Part shown: in pieces, positions 53,477-62,987 of the stretch
Layout: every line of letters begins with the position of its first letter
How positions within the stretch are numbered: position 1 is the first letter of the stretch
Origin: JAEUOS01 sp965279115
Lineage (GTDB): Bacteria > Pseudomonadota > Gammaproteobacteria > Burkholderiales > JAEUOS01
Assembly: GCA_965279115.1 (NCBI GenBank)
Contig: OZ257137.1
Coordinates: 868,001 to 932,000 of the forward strand
DNA length: 64,000 bases
Reading direction: 5' to 3'
Made by a program: the position numbers and the translations under genes
Notes under the pieces: generated by a model
What the model was told of the DNA's origin: nothing
What the model saw: the letters and a program-made list of their open reading frames with translations, nothing else
Databases searched by the model: none

Positions 53477-54721
53477 TCAAAAATTTCCCTGGAACCAGGT
53501 CTTCATGCGACCCGCCATGTTCTTCAGCGAACCTGTCTTCTCAAGCACGCGGCCATGGTGCTGGCGCTGCGCCAGTCCCTCATAAAGCAGGCCGATGGCG
53601 GTGGCGAAGCGCGGCCCCTTGACCACGTCGGCCAAGCTGCCCTCATACTTGGGGTTACCCACGCGTACCGGCATGGAGAACATTTCCTCGCCCAGTTCGA
53701 TCAATCCGGGCAGGGCCGCCGAGCCACCGGTTAGCACGATGCCGGAGGACAACAGCTCCTCGTATCCCGACTCGCGCAGGGTTTGCTGTATCAACTGGAA
53801 CAATTCTTCCACCCGTGGTTCGATCACCGCCGCCAGGGCCTGCCGGCTCATGCTGCGCGGACCGCGATCGCCGATGCCCGGCACCTCGATCATCTCCTCG
53901 CCACCCGCAAGGCGCTGCATGGCCACACCGTGACGGATCTTGATGTCCTCCGCCTCGGGCGTCGGCGTGCGCAGGGCCATCGCGATGTCGTTGGTGATCT
54001 GGTCGCCGGCTATCGGAATCACCGCGGTGTGGCGGATCGCGCCCTGGGTGAAAACGGCGATGTCGGTGGTGCCGCCGCCGATGTCGACCAAGGCCACGCC
54101 GAGTTCCTTCTCGTCGTCGGTGAGGCAGGCCAGGCTGGAGGCCAGCGGTTGCAGGATCAGGTCACCGACTTCGAGGCCGCAGCGCCGCACGCACTTGACG
54201 ATGTTCTGCGCCGCCGAGACCGCGCCGGTGACGATGTGCACCTTGACTTCAAGGCGCATGCCACTCATGCCCAGGGGCTCGCGCACATCCTCCTGGCCGT
54301 CGATGATGAATTCCTGCTTCAGGATGTGCAGGATCTGCTGGTCGGTGGGAATGTTGACCGCACGCGCAGTCTCGATGACACGATCTATATCGAACTGGCT
54401 GACCTCGCGGTCTTTGATGGCCACCATGCCGTGCGAATTGAAACTCTTGATGTGGCTACCCGCAATCCCCGTGAAAACCCGCGATATCTTGCAGTCGGCC
54501 ATCAACTCGGCTTCCTCGAGCGCACGCTGGATCGAGCCCACGGTGGTGTCGATGTTGACGACCACACCCTTCTTGAGGCCCTTCGATTCGTGGCTGCCGG
54601 TTCCGATGATCTGCAGGCGCCCTTCAGGCGTGGCTTCGGCCACCACCGCGATGATCTTCGATGTACCGATGTCCAGGCCCACGATCAGGTCCTTGGCGTC
54701 ACGCGTCTTGTTCATGCTCAT
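53477..54721 (-). CDS. ftsA: Cell division protein FtsA
   Basis: 414 residues from the ATG at 54721 (ribosome site GGAAGG). Actin-like protein that tethers FtsZ to the membrane. Seen: DLIVGLDIGTSKIIAVV, the inserted 1C domain, VALVDIGGGTTDIAVF (phosphate 2), GIVLTGGSAALPGL (adenosine motif), and an amphipathic C-terminal helix AGRMKTWFQGNF. Lies 16 bp from ftsQ. Confidence 0.97.
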   Translation of the reverse strand: MSMNKTRDAKDLIVGLDIGTSKIIAVVAEATPEGRLQIIGTGSHESKGLKKGVVVNIDTTVGSIQRALEEAELMADCKISRVFTGIAGSHIKSFNSHGMVAIKDREVSQFDIDRVIETARAVNIPTDQQILHILKQEFIIDGQEDVREPLGMSGMRLEVKVHIVTGAVSAAQNIVKCVRRCGLEVGDLILQPLASSLACLTDDEKELGVALVDIGGGTTDIAVFTQGAIRHTAVIPIAGDQITNDIAMALRTPTPEAEDIKIRHGVAMQRLAGGEEMIEVPGIGDRGPRSMSRQALAAVIEPRVEELFQLIQQTLRESGYEELLSSGIVLTGGSAALPGLIELGEEMFSMPVRVGNPKYEGSLADVVKGPRFATAIGLLYEGLAQRQHHGRVLEKTGSLKNMAGRMKTWFQGNF

Positions 54722-54737
54722 CTGGTGTGCCTTCCCG

Positions 54738-55586
54738 TCAAGCGCGGCCTGCGGCCGGTTTGCCACTGCGTTGCGGTGTCTTGGGCTTGCGCTGTGGCGA
54801 GCGTACCGCCTGCGGACGTTCCGGCGCCATCGACGTACGCAATCCCGGTACACGCGCCGCGAAACCGTTCGGATAACGCAGATCCACCACTTCGACGCGC
54901 GCCGCGACGCGTCCGACGGTCGACGCGTACTGTGAAACAAAGCGCTCCAGCCGCGACAATACCGAGGAGCTTTGCTGCTCGCGTCCGATCTCCAGCACCA
55001 TGCCATCGGCGAGCCGCACGGTCCATGCCTGGCGTGGCGACAGCATCACCACCTTCGGATCCTTGCCAATGGCCGCCAGGCGCTCGCGGAACTCACCGAA
55101 ATGCCGCGCGACGTCGCGCTCGCTGCCCTCCGGACCCGTCAGCAGTGGCAGGCCGCGCCCCAGTTCACTCTCTCCGGGCGCGTTGAAGGCCTCGCCCAGG
55201 ACACTTACAAAACGATTGCCGGCGTCGTCGTTCCAGCGCGCCAGCGCGCGATGTTCTTCCAGGCGCACCACCAGCCGGTCCGGCCACTGGCGCCGCACGC
55301 TCGCCTTGCGCACCCACGGCAGCGCCTCGAAAGCGTTGCGCGCCTGCGCAAGGTCGGCGGTAAAAATGGTGCCATTGATCTGCGGCACGCAAAATCGCGC
55401 CACCCGCTCGGCTGTCACGTGCTGCAATTCCAGACCTTCGGCCGGCGTGACCACCACGGCGCGGATCGCGAATTGCGGCTGCCGCGCAAACCAGCGCACT
55501 CCCGTCACAGCGGCGACCGTCAGCGCGACCACCAGCAACAGGGCTGTCAGGCGATTGAGGGCTAGAGGGTCGTTCCACATGGTCAT
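54738..55586 (-). CDS. ftsQ: Cell division protein FtsQ
   Basis: 282 residues. Bitopic division protein linking FtsB/L to other divisome parts. Cytoplasmic N-terminus, one membrane helix (about 11-30, LTALLLVVALTVAAVTGVRWF), POTRA domain (FAIRAVVVTPAEGLELQHVTAERV) and beta domain with WPDRLVVRLEEHRALARW and the VRLADGMVLEIGR segment. The long Lys/Arg/Pro-rich C-terminal tail is unusual but such tails vary. ATGA overlap with ddlB. Confidence 0.96.
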   Translation of the reverse strand: MTMWNDPLALNRLTALLLVVALTVAAVTGVRWFARQPQFAIRAVVVTPAEGLELQHVTAERVARFCVPQINGTIFTADLAQARNAFEALPWVRKASVRRQWPDRLVVRLEEHRALARWNDDAGNRFVSVLGEAFNAPGESELGRGLPLLTGPEGSERDVARHFGEFRERLAAIGKDPKVVMLSPRQAWTVRLADGMVLEIGREQQSSSVLSRLERFVSQYASTVGRVAARVEVVDLRYPNGFAARVPGLRTSMAPERPQAVRSPQRKPKTPQRSGKPAAGRA

Positions 55587-56506
55587 GCGCGACGCGGCTC
55601 AAGGGTCATGGCAAGGATGCGCACGCACAGTTCTTCGTAACTGATGCCCGCGGCGCGCGCCGCCATCGGCACCAGGCTGTGTCCGGTCATCCCGGGCGAC
55701 GTGTTGACTTCCAGCAGGTACGGCTTGCCGGCCGCGCTCAGCATGATGTCGATGCGCCCCCAGCCGCTTGCGCCCACCAGGCGAAACGCCTTGAGCGACA
55801 ACGCCTGGAGTTCGGACTCTTGCGCGGCGGGCAGCCCGCACGGACACACATAGCGGGTGTCGTCGGTGAAGTACTTGTTCTGGTAATCGTAGTTGCCGTC
55901 CGGCGCGTCGATGCGGATCAGCGGCAACGCGGTTTCGCCGACGATGCTGGCGGTGTATTCAGCGCCGGCGATGAATTCCTCGGCGAGCGCAAGGTCGCGA
56001 TATCGTTCCGCGGCCAGCCTGTAGGCTTCCGGGAGTTGCGTGACGTTCGCGACCTTGGTCAAGCCCAAGGTCGAACCCTCGCGCGCCGGCTTGACGATCA
56101 GCGGCAGGCCGAGATCGTCGGCGACCGCACTCCAGTCGTCGGCCGCATCGAGTATGCGGTAGCGCGGCGTGGGAATGCCCGCCGACAGCCAGATCATCTT
56201 GGTGCGCCATTTGTCCATGCCGATGGCCGACCCCATCACACCGGAACCCGTGTAGGGCAGCCCCAGCACGTCCAGCGCCCCCTGCAAGGTGCCATCCTCG
56301 CCGCCGCGCCCGTGAAGGGCGATGAAACAGCGCGCGTAACCCAGCCGCTTCAGATCGGCAAGGTCGCTTTCCGACGGGTCAAATGCCTGGGCATCGACAC
56401 CCTGGCTCTTCAGGGCGGCCAGGACACCGTTGCCGCTCATCAGCGAAATCTCGCGCTCGGACGAAGCACCGCCCATCAATACCGCCACTTTTCCGAAGTC
56501 AGGCAT
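55583..56506 (-). CDS. ddlB: D-alanine--D-alanine ligase
   Basis: 307 residues, from the ATG at 56506. ATP-grasp ligase making the D-Ala-D-Ala terminus. Seen: VAVLMGGASSEREISLMSG, CFIALHGRGGEDGTLQGALD, the ATP-grasp KPAREGSTLGLTKV, and the Mg-binding EVNTSPGMTGHSLVPMAARAAGISY. It overlaps murC by 8 bp and ftsQ by 4 bp. Confidence 0.97.
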   Translation of the reverse strand: MPDFGKVAVLMGGASSEREISLMSGNGVLAALKSQGVDAQAFDPSESDLADLKRLGYARCFIALHGRGGEDGTLQGALDVLGLPYTGSGVMGSAIGMDKWRTKMIWLSAGIPTPRYRILDAADDWSAVADDLGLPLIVKPAREGSTLGLTKVANVTQLPEAYRLAAERYRDLALAEEFIAGAEYTASIVGETALPLIRIDAPDGNYDYQNKYFTDDTRYVCPCGLPAAQESELQALSLKAFRLVGASGWGRIDIMLSAAGKPYLLEVNTSPGMTGHSLVPMAARAAGISYEELCVRILAMTLEPRRA

Positions 56507-57896
56507 GCGCTCCCCCGTCGGACAATTCGCGTGGCACGCCGCCGATGGATCCCGCCCCCATCGTGACGACGACATCGCCGTCGCGCGCCACATGCATGAC
56601 CGCGCCCGCCATCTCGGTGATCTGCTCGACAAACACCGGCTCCACCTTGCCGGCCACGCGCAGCGCACGTGCCAGGGCCCTGCCATCTGCGGCCACGATC
56701 GGCGGCTCGCCCGCGGCATACACATCGGCCAGCACCAGCGCATCCACGCTGGAGAGCACGCGCACGAAATCCTCGAAGCAGTCCCGGGTACGGGTGTAGC
56801 GATGGGGCTGAAACGCCAGTACCAGGCGACGCCCCGGGAAAGCGCCGCGTGCCGCGGCGATGGTGGCCGCCATCTCGGCTGGATGGTGGCCGTAATCGTC
56901 GACCAGGGTGAAACGGCCGCCCGCGGGGATTCCAACCTCGCCATAGCGCTGGAAACGCCGCCCGACACCCTTGAATCCGGCCAGGGCGTTGACAATCGCC
57001 TCGTCCGCGATTCCCAGTTCGCTTGCCACCGCCACCGCAGCGAGCGCGTTCTGCACATTGTGCAACCCGGGCAGGTTGAGCACGATATCGAGCGTTCCGG
57101 CGCGGCCTTCGCGTCGCGTCGAAAAGCGCATCCTGCCGCCTTCGGCCACCACGTCCACCGCCCGCACCTGCGCGTCTTCGGCGAATCCGTAGGTGGTCAC
57201 CGGCTTGCTCACGAATGGCATGATCTGGCGCACAGCGGCATCATCCGCACACAGGATGGCGTTGCCGTAGAACGGCAGGTGCTGGGTGAATTCGACGAAC
57301 GCCTGCTTCAGCCGCGCGAAGTCATGGCCATAGGTTTCCATGTGGTCGGCGTCGATGTTGGTAATGACCGCGATCACCGGTTGCAGGTTGAGGAAGGACG
57401 CGTCGGATTCATCCGCCTCCACCACGATGTACTCGCCCGAACCCAGTCGTGCGTTCGCGCCCGCCGAGGTGAGACGCCCGCCAATCACGAAAGTCGGATC
57501 AAGACCTGCTTCTGCCAGCACGCTTGCCACGAGGCTGGTGGTTGTCGTTTTGCCATGTGTCCCGGCCACCGCGATGCCTTGCTTCAGGCGCATCAACTCG
57601 GCCAGCATGAGGGCACGCGGCACCACCGGCACGCGCGCGGCGCGGGCGGCCTGCACCTCGGGATTGGAATTGGACACGGCGGTGGACACCACCACCGCAT
57701 TGGCACCCGCGACATTGACCGAAGCGTGACCAATGATGACGCTGGCGCCGAGTGACTCGAGCCGCCGGGTCGCCGCGTTCTGCGCCAGGTCGGAACCGCT
57801 GATCTGGTAGCCAAGGTTGAGCAGGACCTCGGCGATGCCCGACATGCCGGCGCCGCCGATGCCCACGAAATGGATGTGCTTGACCTTGTGCTTCAT
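56499..57896 (-). CDS. murC: UDP-N-acetylmuramate--L-alanine ligase
   Basis: 465 residues from the ATG at 57896. Adds L-Ala to UDP-MurNAc. Seen: HIHFVGIGGAGMSGIAEVLLNLGY, the AGTHGKTTTTSL ATP loop, VEADESDASFLNLQP, TNIDADHMETYGHDF and VDDYGHHPAEMAATI. Overlaps murG by 4 bp and ddlB by 8 bp. Distinguished from Mpl by its FVGIGGAGMSG start. Confidence 0.97.
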   Translation of the reverse strand: MKHKVKHIHFVGIGGAGMSGIAEVLLNLGYQISGSDLAQNAATRRLESLGASVIIGHASVNVAGANAVVVSTAVSNSNPEVQAARAARVPVVPRALMLAELMRLKQGIAVAGTHGKTTTTSLVASVLAEAGLDPTFVIGGRLTSAGANARLGSGEYIVVEADESDASFLNLQPVIAVITNIDADHMETYGHDFARLKQAFVEFTQHLPFYGNAILCADDAAVRQIMPFVSKPVTTYGFAEDAQVRAVDVVAEGGRMRFSTRREGRAGTLDIVLNLPGLHNVQNALAAVAVASELGIADEAIVNALAGFKGVGRRFQRYGEVGIPAGGRFTLVDDYGHHPAEMAATIAAARGAFPGRRLVLAFQPHRYTRTRDCFEDFVRVLSSVDALVLADVYAAGEPPIVAADGRALARALRVAGKVEPVFVEQITEMAGAVMHVARDGDVVVTMGAGSIGGVPRELSDGGAHA

Positions 57897-59014
57897 GCGC
57901 GCTCCGCAAATTCGATGCAGGCGCGCGCCACGACCGCGGCGGCGTCCGGCTTGGCGCACGCGCGCGCGCGCTCGGCCATCTCCAGGCAGGCGGCCCGCGA
58001 CAGGTGTGACAGCCTGTCGCACAGCGCACGCGCCGTCAGTTCCGCTTGCGGCATCAGGATCGCAGCCTGCTTGTCCGACAGGAAGCGCGCGTTCGCGGTC
58101 TGGTGGTCGTCCACCGCAAACGGGAACGGCACGAGTATCGCCGCGACCCCCGCACACGCCACCTCGGCGATCGTGGTGGCGCCGGCGCGACAGATCACCA
58201 GATCGGCGCCCGCGTACTCCACGGCCATGTCGTCGATGAATTCAACCGGCGTCGCCTCGACGCCGGCTGCTTCGTACACTTTGCGCAAGGCCTCGATATG
58301 GCTGCGACCCGACTGATGCACCACCACCGGACGAAGGTCGGGTGCAAGCATGCCGATGGCCAGCGGCACCACCTGGTTGAGGGCTTTCGCGCCAAGGCTG
58401 CCGCCAACCACCAGCACGCGCAACGGGCCACTGCGCGAAGCGTAGCGCACCGCGGGCACCGGCAACCCGGCAATCGCGGCGCGCACCGGATTGCCGGTCC
58501 AGACGACGTTCGGCAACACATCAGGGAAGGCGCCAAGCACCCGGTCGGCCACGCGTGCGAGCACGCGGTTGGCCATGCCGGCGACGGCGTTCTGCTCGTG
58601 CAACAGGAGCGAACGCCCAAGTATCGCGGCCATCACGCCGCCGGGGAACGAGATGTATCCGCCGAAACCGATCACCGCCGCCGGGCGTTCGCGCAGCATG
58701 ATGACAAGCGCCTGCCAGAAGGCGAACGCCAGGCGGAACGGCAGCAGCAGCTTGGCCAACAATCCCTTGCCGCGCAGGCCGCTGAAGGCCACCCAGGCCA
58801 TCTCATGACCATGACGCGGCACCAGTTGCGCCTCCATGCCGCTCCGGCTGCCGATCCAGAGGATCCTGCAGCCGCTATCGGCAAGCACCTCGGCAACGGC
58901 AAGCGCGGGGAAGACATGACCACCGGTACCGCCGGCCATGATGACCACCAGCGGCAGCCGCGCCCGGGTCGCGGGGTCGAGCGCCAGGTTGATGCGGGTG
59001 TTCTGGTTGATCAT
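57893..59014 (-). CDS. murG: UDP-GlcNAc:undecaprenyl-PP-MurNAc-pentapeptide GlcNAc transferase
   Basis: 373 residues. Converts lipid I to lipid II at the inner membrane. Seen: VVIMAGGTGGHVFPALAVAEVL, SGMEAQLVPRHGHEMAWV, GGYISFPGGVMAAILG, HEQNAVAGMANRVLA, GGSLGAKALNQVVP and VICRAGATTIAEVACAGVAAILVPFPFAVDDHQTANA. The start overlaps the ftsW stop by 4 bp. Confidence 0.97.
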   Translation of the reverse strand: MINQNTRINLALDPATRARLPLVVIMAGGTGGHVFPALAVAEVLADSGCRILWIGSRSGMEAQLVPRHGHEMAWVAFSGLRGKGLLAKLLLPFRLAFAFWQALVIMLRERPAAVIGFGGYISFPGGVMAAILGRSLLLHEQNAVAGMANRVLARVADRVLGAFPDVLPNVVWTGNPVRAAIAGLPVPAVRYASRSGPLRVLVVGGSLGAKALNQVVPLAIGMLAPDLRPVVVHQSGRSHIEALRKVYEAAGVEATPVEFIDDMAVEYAGADLVICRAGATTIAEVACAGVAAILVPFPFAVDDHQTANARFLSDKQAAILMPQAELTARALCDRLSHLSRAACLEMAERARACAKPDAAAVVARACIEFAERA

Positions 59015-60210
59015 GTCTTCAACCCCCGCATCAGGCGACGATTTTCATAGTCGACCCGCAACAGCACGGCCAGGGCCACGCAGTTCATCAGAATGCCCGA
59101 ACCGCCGAAACTCATCAAGGGCAGGGTCAGCCCCTTGGTGGGAAGCACCCCCATGTTGACACCCATGTTGATGAGTGTCTGCACGCCGAGCCAGAGGCCG
59201 ATGCCCTGTGCGACCAATGCGGGGAACGTACGCTCCAGTGCCAGCGCCTGGCGGCCGATCTGGATCGCGCGGCGCACCAGCCAGAAGAACATGAATATGA
59301 TCACCAGCACACCGACCAAGCCCAGTTCCTCGGCGATGACCGCGAGCAGGAAGTCGGTATGCGCCTCCGGAAGGTAGAACAGCTTCTCCACGCTCGCACC
59401 CAGGCCCACCCCGAACCACTCGCCACGACCGAATGCGATGAGCGCATGGGAAAGCTGGTAACCCTTGCCGAAGGCGTCGCTCCACGGGTCCATGAAGCCG
59501 ATGATGCGCTGGCGCCGGTACTCGGAAAACGCGATCAGCAGGGCGAAGCTGATGAGCAGCAGTACCACCAGCCCGAAGAACAGCCGAGCGTTCATGCCGC
59601 CCAGGAAAAGCACGCCGATGGCGATCGCCACGATCACGACGAAGGCCCCCATGTCGGGCTCGCGCAGAAGCAGCCAGCCGACAAACACCATCGCGCCGGC
59701 CATCGGCAGGAAGCCCTGCTTGAACGAGTGCATCACGGCGGCCTTGCGCACCGTGTAGTCCGCCGCGTACAGAAGGGCGAACAGCTTCATCAGTTCCGAT
59801 GGCTGCATGTTCATGATGCCCAGCGGAATCCAGCGCCGTGCGCCATTGACGCTCTTGCCGATACCGGGAATGAGCACCAGCACCAGCAGGACCACGCCGG
59901 CGAGAAACAGCGGCAGGGCGAAGCGCTGCCAGGTCGCCATCGGAATGCGAAAGGCAAGGTAGGCCGCAAGGAATCCCAGCGCCAGGGAGAGCGCATGCCT
60001 TACCAGGAAGAATTGCGCCCGATTGCCGGTGAATTTGGAGCCTTCGGCGAATGCCACCGAGGCCGAGTAGACCATCACCAGTCCGATCAGAAGCAGCAAC
60101 ACGCCGACCCACAGCACGCCCTCGTCGATCTCGGCGAATTGCGCCGGTTCGACGGTACGCCCGCCATTGCCAAACTGGCGGCGCGAAAATCCGGCCACGG
60201 CTTCACGCAT
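59011..60210 (-). CDS. ftsW: Lipid II polymerase FtsW
   Basis: 399 residues from the ATG at 60210. Ten-helix SEDS glycosyltransferase of the division site. Seen: DEGVLWVGVLLLLIGLVMVYSASV, IPGIGKSVNGARRWIPLGIMNMQPSELMKLFALLYAADY, LLREPDMGAFVV, HTDFLLAVIAEELGLVGVL and LTLPLMSFGGSGILMN. Overlaps murD by 8 bp. Confidence 0.96.
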   Translation of the reverse strand: MREAVAGFSRRQFGNGGRTVEPAQFAEIDEGVLWVGVLLLLIGLVMVYSASVAFAEGSKFTGNRAQFFLVRHALSLALGFLAAYLAFRIPMATWQRFALPLFLAGVVLLVLVLIPGIGKSVNGARRWIPLGIMNMQPSELMKLFALLYAADYTVRKAAVMHSFKQGFLPMAGAMVFVGWLLLREPDMGAFVVIVAIAIGVLFLGGMNARLFFGLVVLLLISFALLIAFSEYRRQRIIGFMDPWSDAFGKGYQLSHALIAFGRGEWFGVGLGASVEKLFYLPEAHTDFLLAVIAEELGLVGVLVIIFMFFWLVRRAIQIGRQALALERTFPALVAQGIGLWLGVQTLINMGVNMGVLPTKGLTLPLMSFGGSGILMNCVALAVLLRVDYENRRLMRGLKT

Positions 60211-61750
60211 CGCCGCCTCCCCCGCTTGCCGGAGCCAGCGTGCCTGCAAGGACGTCCGGCGCCGCGGCTTGCGGCCGTGCCAACTCGCGCACCGCCGCAA
60301 CGAACATTTCGGCACGATGACCGTAGTCGCGGAACATGTCGTAGCTGGCGCATGCCGGTGAAAGGAGCACGGTGTCCCCAGGGGTGCAACGCTCGGCGGC
60401 CAACCGAACCGCCTCCTCCAGACTCGCACAATCGACCGCCGCCACGCGATCACCGAGCGCGGCGCGAATGAGGGCGGCGTCACGGCCGATCAGCATGACG
60501 GCCCGGCAGTATCGCGCCGCCGGCGCGGCCATTGGCGCGAAATCCTGCCCCTTGCCTTCGCCACCGGCGATCAACACAATGCGGCCGCCCTGCGGCAATA
60601 CCGCCCCCAGGCCCTGCAACGCGGCGATGGTCGCGCCCACATTGGTGCCCTTGCTGTCGTCCACATAAGTCACGCCGCCGATCTCGGCAACGCTTTGCAC
60701 GCGGTGCGGCAGGCCCGCGTAGTCGGCGAGCGCCTTGAGCATGGGTGCCAGCGGCAGGCCGATGGCGCTGCACAAGGCAAGAGCGGCCAGCGCGTTGGCT
60801 GCGTTGTGCGCCCCGCGGATCTTCAGGGCATCCTGCGGCATCAGGCGGCGCACGGCTGCCGTTTCCTCACCGGTTTCCTCGCTGTTGCCCTGGGCGAGCC
60901 ACAGCATGCCGCCCGGGCGCGCATCGCGCACCAGGCCGAAATCGGTGGCGTGCGCGGGAGAATCCGTACCGAAGGTGAAAACCACCGGTGCGACGTCGCG
61001 CCGGTTGCGCGGCACGAAAGGCTTGCGCATGGCCAGTACCCTGGCGTCGTCGCGGTTGAGCACCTGTATCGCGCCACTGGCAAATATGCGCGCCTTCGCG
61101 TTGCCATAGGCCTCCAGGCTGCCATGCCGGTCGAGATGGTCCTCGGTGAAGTTGAGGACCGTGGCCGCGTCCGCCCTGAGGCTGGACGTGGTCTCGAGCT
61201 GGAAGCTCGAAAGCTCAAGCACCCACACATCCGGCAACGCCTCGGTCGCGACCGCGTCGCGCCAGGCGTCCAGCACCGCGGGGCCGATATTGCCGGCAGC
61301 GACCGCGCGCTTTCCGGTACGCAAGGCGAGATGCGCCGCGAGTGAGGTGACAGTGGTCTTGCCGTTGGTGCCGGTGATGGCCAGCACGCGCGGCCGGTAG
61401 CCATTGCCGGCCTCCGCCTGCGCCAGCGCATGGGCGAACAACTCGATGTCGCCGAAGAACGGCAGGCCGCGCGCGCGCGCCGCCGCCACCGCGGGGTCGG
61501 TCTGCGGCCCCGCGACGGGCACGCCAGGGGAAACCGCCACCGCGTCGCACTGCGCGAACACGTTTTCCTCGAGCGGGCCACAGTGCGTGACCGCCTGCGG
61601 GCAGAGCGTCTGGAACTCAGCCAGGCCCGGCGGATTGATGCGCGTATCCGCCGCCGACACGACCGCACCGGCGGCGACGAGATAGCGCGCCATCGAGAGA
61701 CCGGATTGACCCAGACCCAGGACGAGGATGCGTTGGTTGGCCAGTTCCAT
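60203..61750 (-). CDS. murD: UDP-N-acetylmuramoylalanine--D-glutamate ligase
   Basis: 515 residues, a little longer than the E. coli enzyme. Adds D-Glu to UDP-MurNAc-L-Ala. Seen: RILVLGLGQSGLSMARYL, GTNGKTTVTSLAAHLA, NIGPAVLD, ELSSFQLETT, NFTEDHLDRHGSLEAYGNAKARIF, RGAHNAANALAAL and VTYVDDSKGTNVGAT. It ends in a Ala/Gly/Pro-rich tail. The start is 4 bp after mraY. Confidence 0.96.
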   Translation of the reverse strand: MELANQRILVLGLGQSGLSMARYLVAAGAVVSAADTRINPPGLAEFQTLCPQAVTHCGPLEENVFAQCDAVAVSPGVPVAGPQTDPAVAAARARGLPFFGDIELFAHALAQAEAGNGYRPRVLAITGTNGKTTVTSLAAHLALRTGKRAVAAGNIGPAVLDAWRDAVATEALPDVWVLELSSFQLETTSSLRADAATVLNFTEDHLDRHGSLEAYGNAKARIFASGAIQVLNRDDARVLAMRKPFVPRNRRDVAPVVFTFGTDSPAHATDFGLVRDARPGGMLWLAQGNSEETGEETAAVRRLMPQDALKIRGAHNAANALAALALCSAIGLPLAPMLKALADYAGLPHRVQSVAEIGGVTYVDDSKGTNVGATIAALQGLGAVLPQGGRIVLIAGGEGKGQDFAPMAAPAARYCRAVMLIGRDAALIRAALGDRVAAVDCASLEEAVRLAAERCTPGDTVLLSPACASYDMFRDYGHRAEMFVAAVRELARPQAAAPDVLAGTLAPASGGGGDA

Positions 61751-61754
61751 ACCC

Positions 61755-62924
61755 TTACCTCAGCTTCAGGGTTGAAAGGCCGACCAGCACCAGCATCATG
61801 GTGATGATCCAGAAACGCACCACTACCTGGGTCTCCTTCCACCCCTTCTGCTCGAAGTGGTGATGCAGGGGCGCCATCAGCAGAATGCGACGGCCGGTGC
61901 CGAAGCGCCAGCGCGTGTACTTGAAATAGGAAACCTGTATGGCAACTGAGAGCGTCTCGATGACGAATACGCCGCCCATGATGGCCAGGACGATTTCCTG
62001 GCGCACGATCACCGCCACAGTGCCGAGCGCGCCCCCCAGCGCGAGGGCGCCGACATCCCCCATGAACACCTGCGCCGGATAGGCGTTGAACCAGAGAAAA
62101 CCCAGCCCTGCTCCCGCCAGTGCCGCGCAGAACACGATCAACTCGCCCGCGCCGGGAATGTAGGGGATCAGGAGGTATTTCGAGTACACCGAGTTGCCGG
62201 TGACGTAGGCGAACAGGCCCAGCGCGGAAGCCACCATCACCGCCGGCATGATGGCCAGGCCATCCAGTCCGTCGGTCAGGTTGACGGCGTTGGACGTGCC
62301 GACAATCACGAAATAGGTGAGTCCAATGAAACCGAACACGCCAAGCGGATAGGTGACGGTCTTGAAAAACGGGACGATCAGGTCCGCCTTCTGCGGCAAG
62401 TCCATGGTGAACCCGCTGGCCACCCACTGCATGACCAGCGAAACAAGCTTGTCGGCATTCGGCGCCGACACCGCGAACGCCAGGTACACCGCAGCCACCA
62501 GGCCCACCACGCTTTGCCAGAAGTATTTCTCGCGCGCCGACAGTCCCTTGGGATTGCGATGCACCACCTTGCGCCAGTCGTCGACCCAGCCGATGGCGCC
62601 GAAGCCGAGGGTCACCACCAGCACGATCCACACGAAGCGGTTGGTGAGGTCGGCCCACAGCAGCGTGGCCACGCCAATGGCGATCAGCAGCAACGCCCCA
62701 CCCATGGTGGGCGTACCGGCCTTGATCAGGTGCGTCTGGGGTCCGTCGTCCCGTACCGACTGGCCGATCTTGTAGGCGGTGAGCTTGCGGATCACCGCGG
62801 GCCCTGCGATAAGCGCGATGGCCAATGCGGTCAAGGTCGCCAGCACCGCACGCAAGGTGATGTAGGAAAAGACGTTGAAGGCCCGGATGTCCTTCGCCAG
62901 CCACTGGGCGAGTTCAAGCAACAT
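61755..62924 (-). CDS. mraY: Phospho-N-acetylmuramoyl-pentapeptide-transferase
   Basis: 389 residues, ten helices. Makes lipid I on undecaprenyl phosphate. Seen: DGPQTHLIKAGTPTMGGALLL, GFGAIGWVDDWRKVVHRNPKGLSAREKYFWQ, NAVNLTDGLDGLAIMP and MAPLHHHFEQKGWKETQVVVRFWIIT, with the catalytic aspartates in VDDW and LTDGLDG. Followed by murD after 4 bp. Confidence 0.97.
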   Translation of the reverse strand: MLLELAQWLAKDIRAFNVFSYITLRAVLATLTALAIALIAGPAVIRKLTAYKIGQSVRDDGPQTHLIKAGTPTMGGALLLIAIGVATLLWADLTNRFVWIVLVVTLGFGAIGWVDDWRKVVHRNPKGLSAREKYFWQSVVGLVAAVYLAFAVSAPNADKLVSLVMQWVASGFTMDLPQKADLIVPFFKTVTYPLGVFGFIGLTYFVIVGTSNAVNLTDGLDGLAIMPAVMVASALGLFAYVTGNSVYSKYLLIPYIPGAGELIVFCAALAGAGLGFLWFNAYPAQVFMGDVGALALGGALGTVAVIVRQEIVLAIMGGVFVIETLSVAIQVSYFKYTRWRFGTGRRILLMAPLHHHFEQKGWKETQVVVRFWIITMMLVLVGLSTLKLR

Positions 62925-62987
62925 GCCGAATTTCCTTTCCGGACAGTGCTTGCGACGGGCGTTTCGCCAAGGCGAGTTCAGAGGTCA

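Noticed and set aside
53783..55186. 467-residue open frame antisense to ftsA-ftsQ
   Set aside because: It crosses two confirmed genes on the opposite strand and shows no domain of its own.
60841..62904. 687-residue frame overlapping murD and mraY
   Set aside because: Out-of-frame shadow of two confirmed genes with Arg/Ala/Pro-rich composition and no motif.
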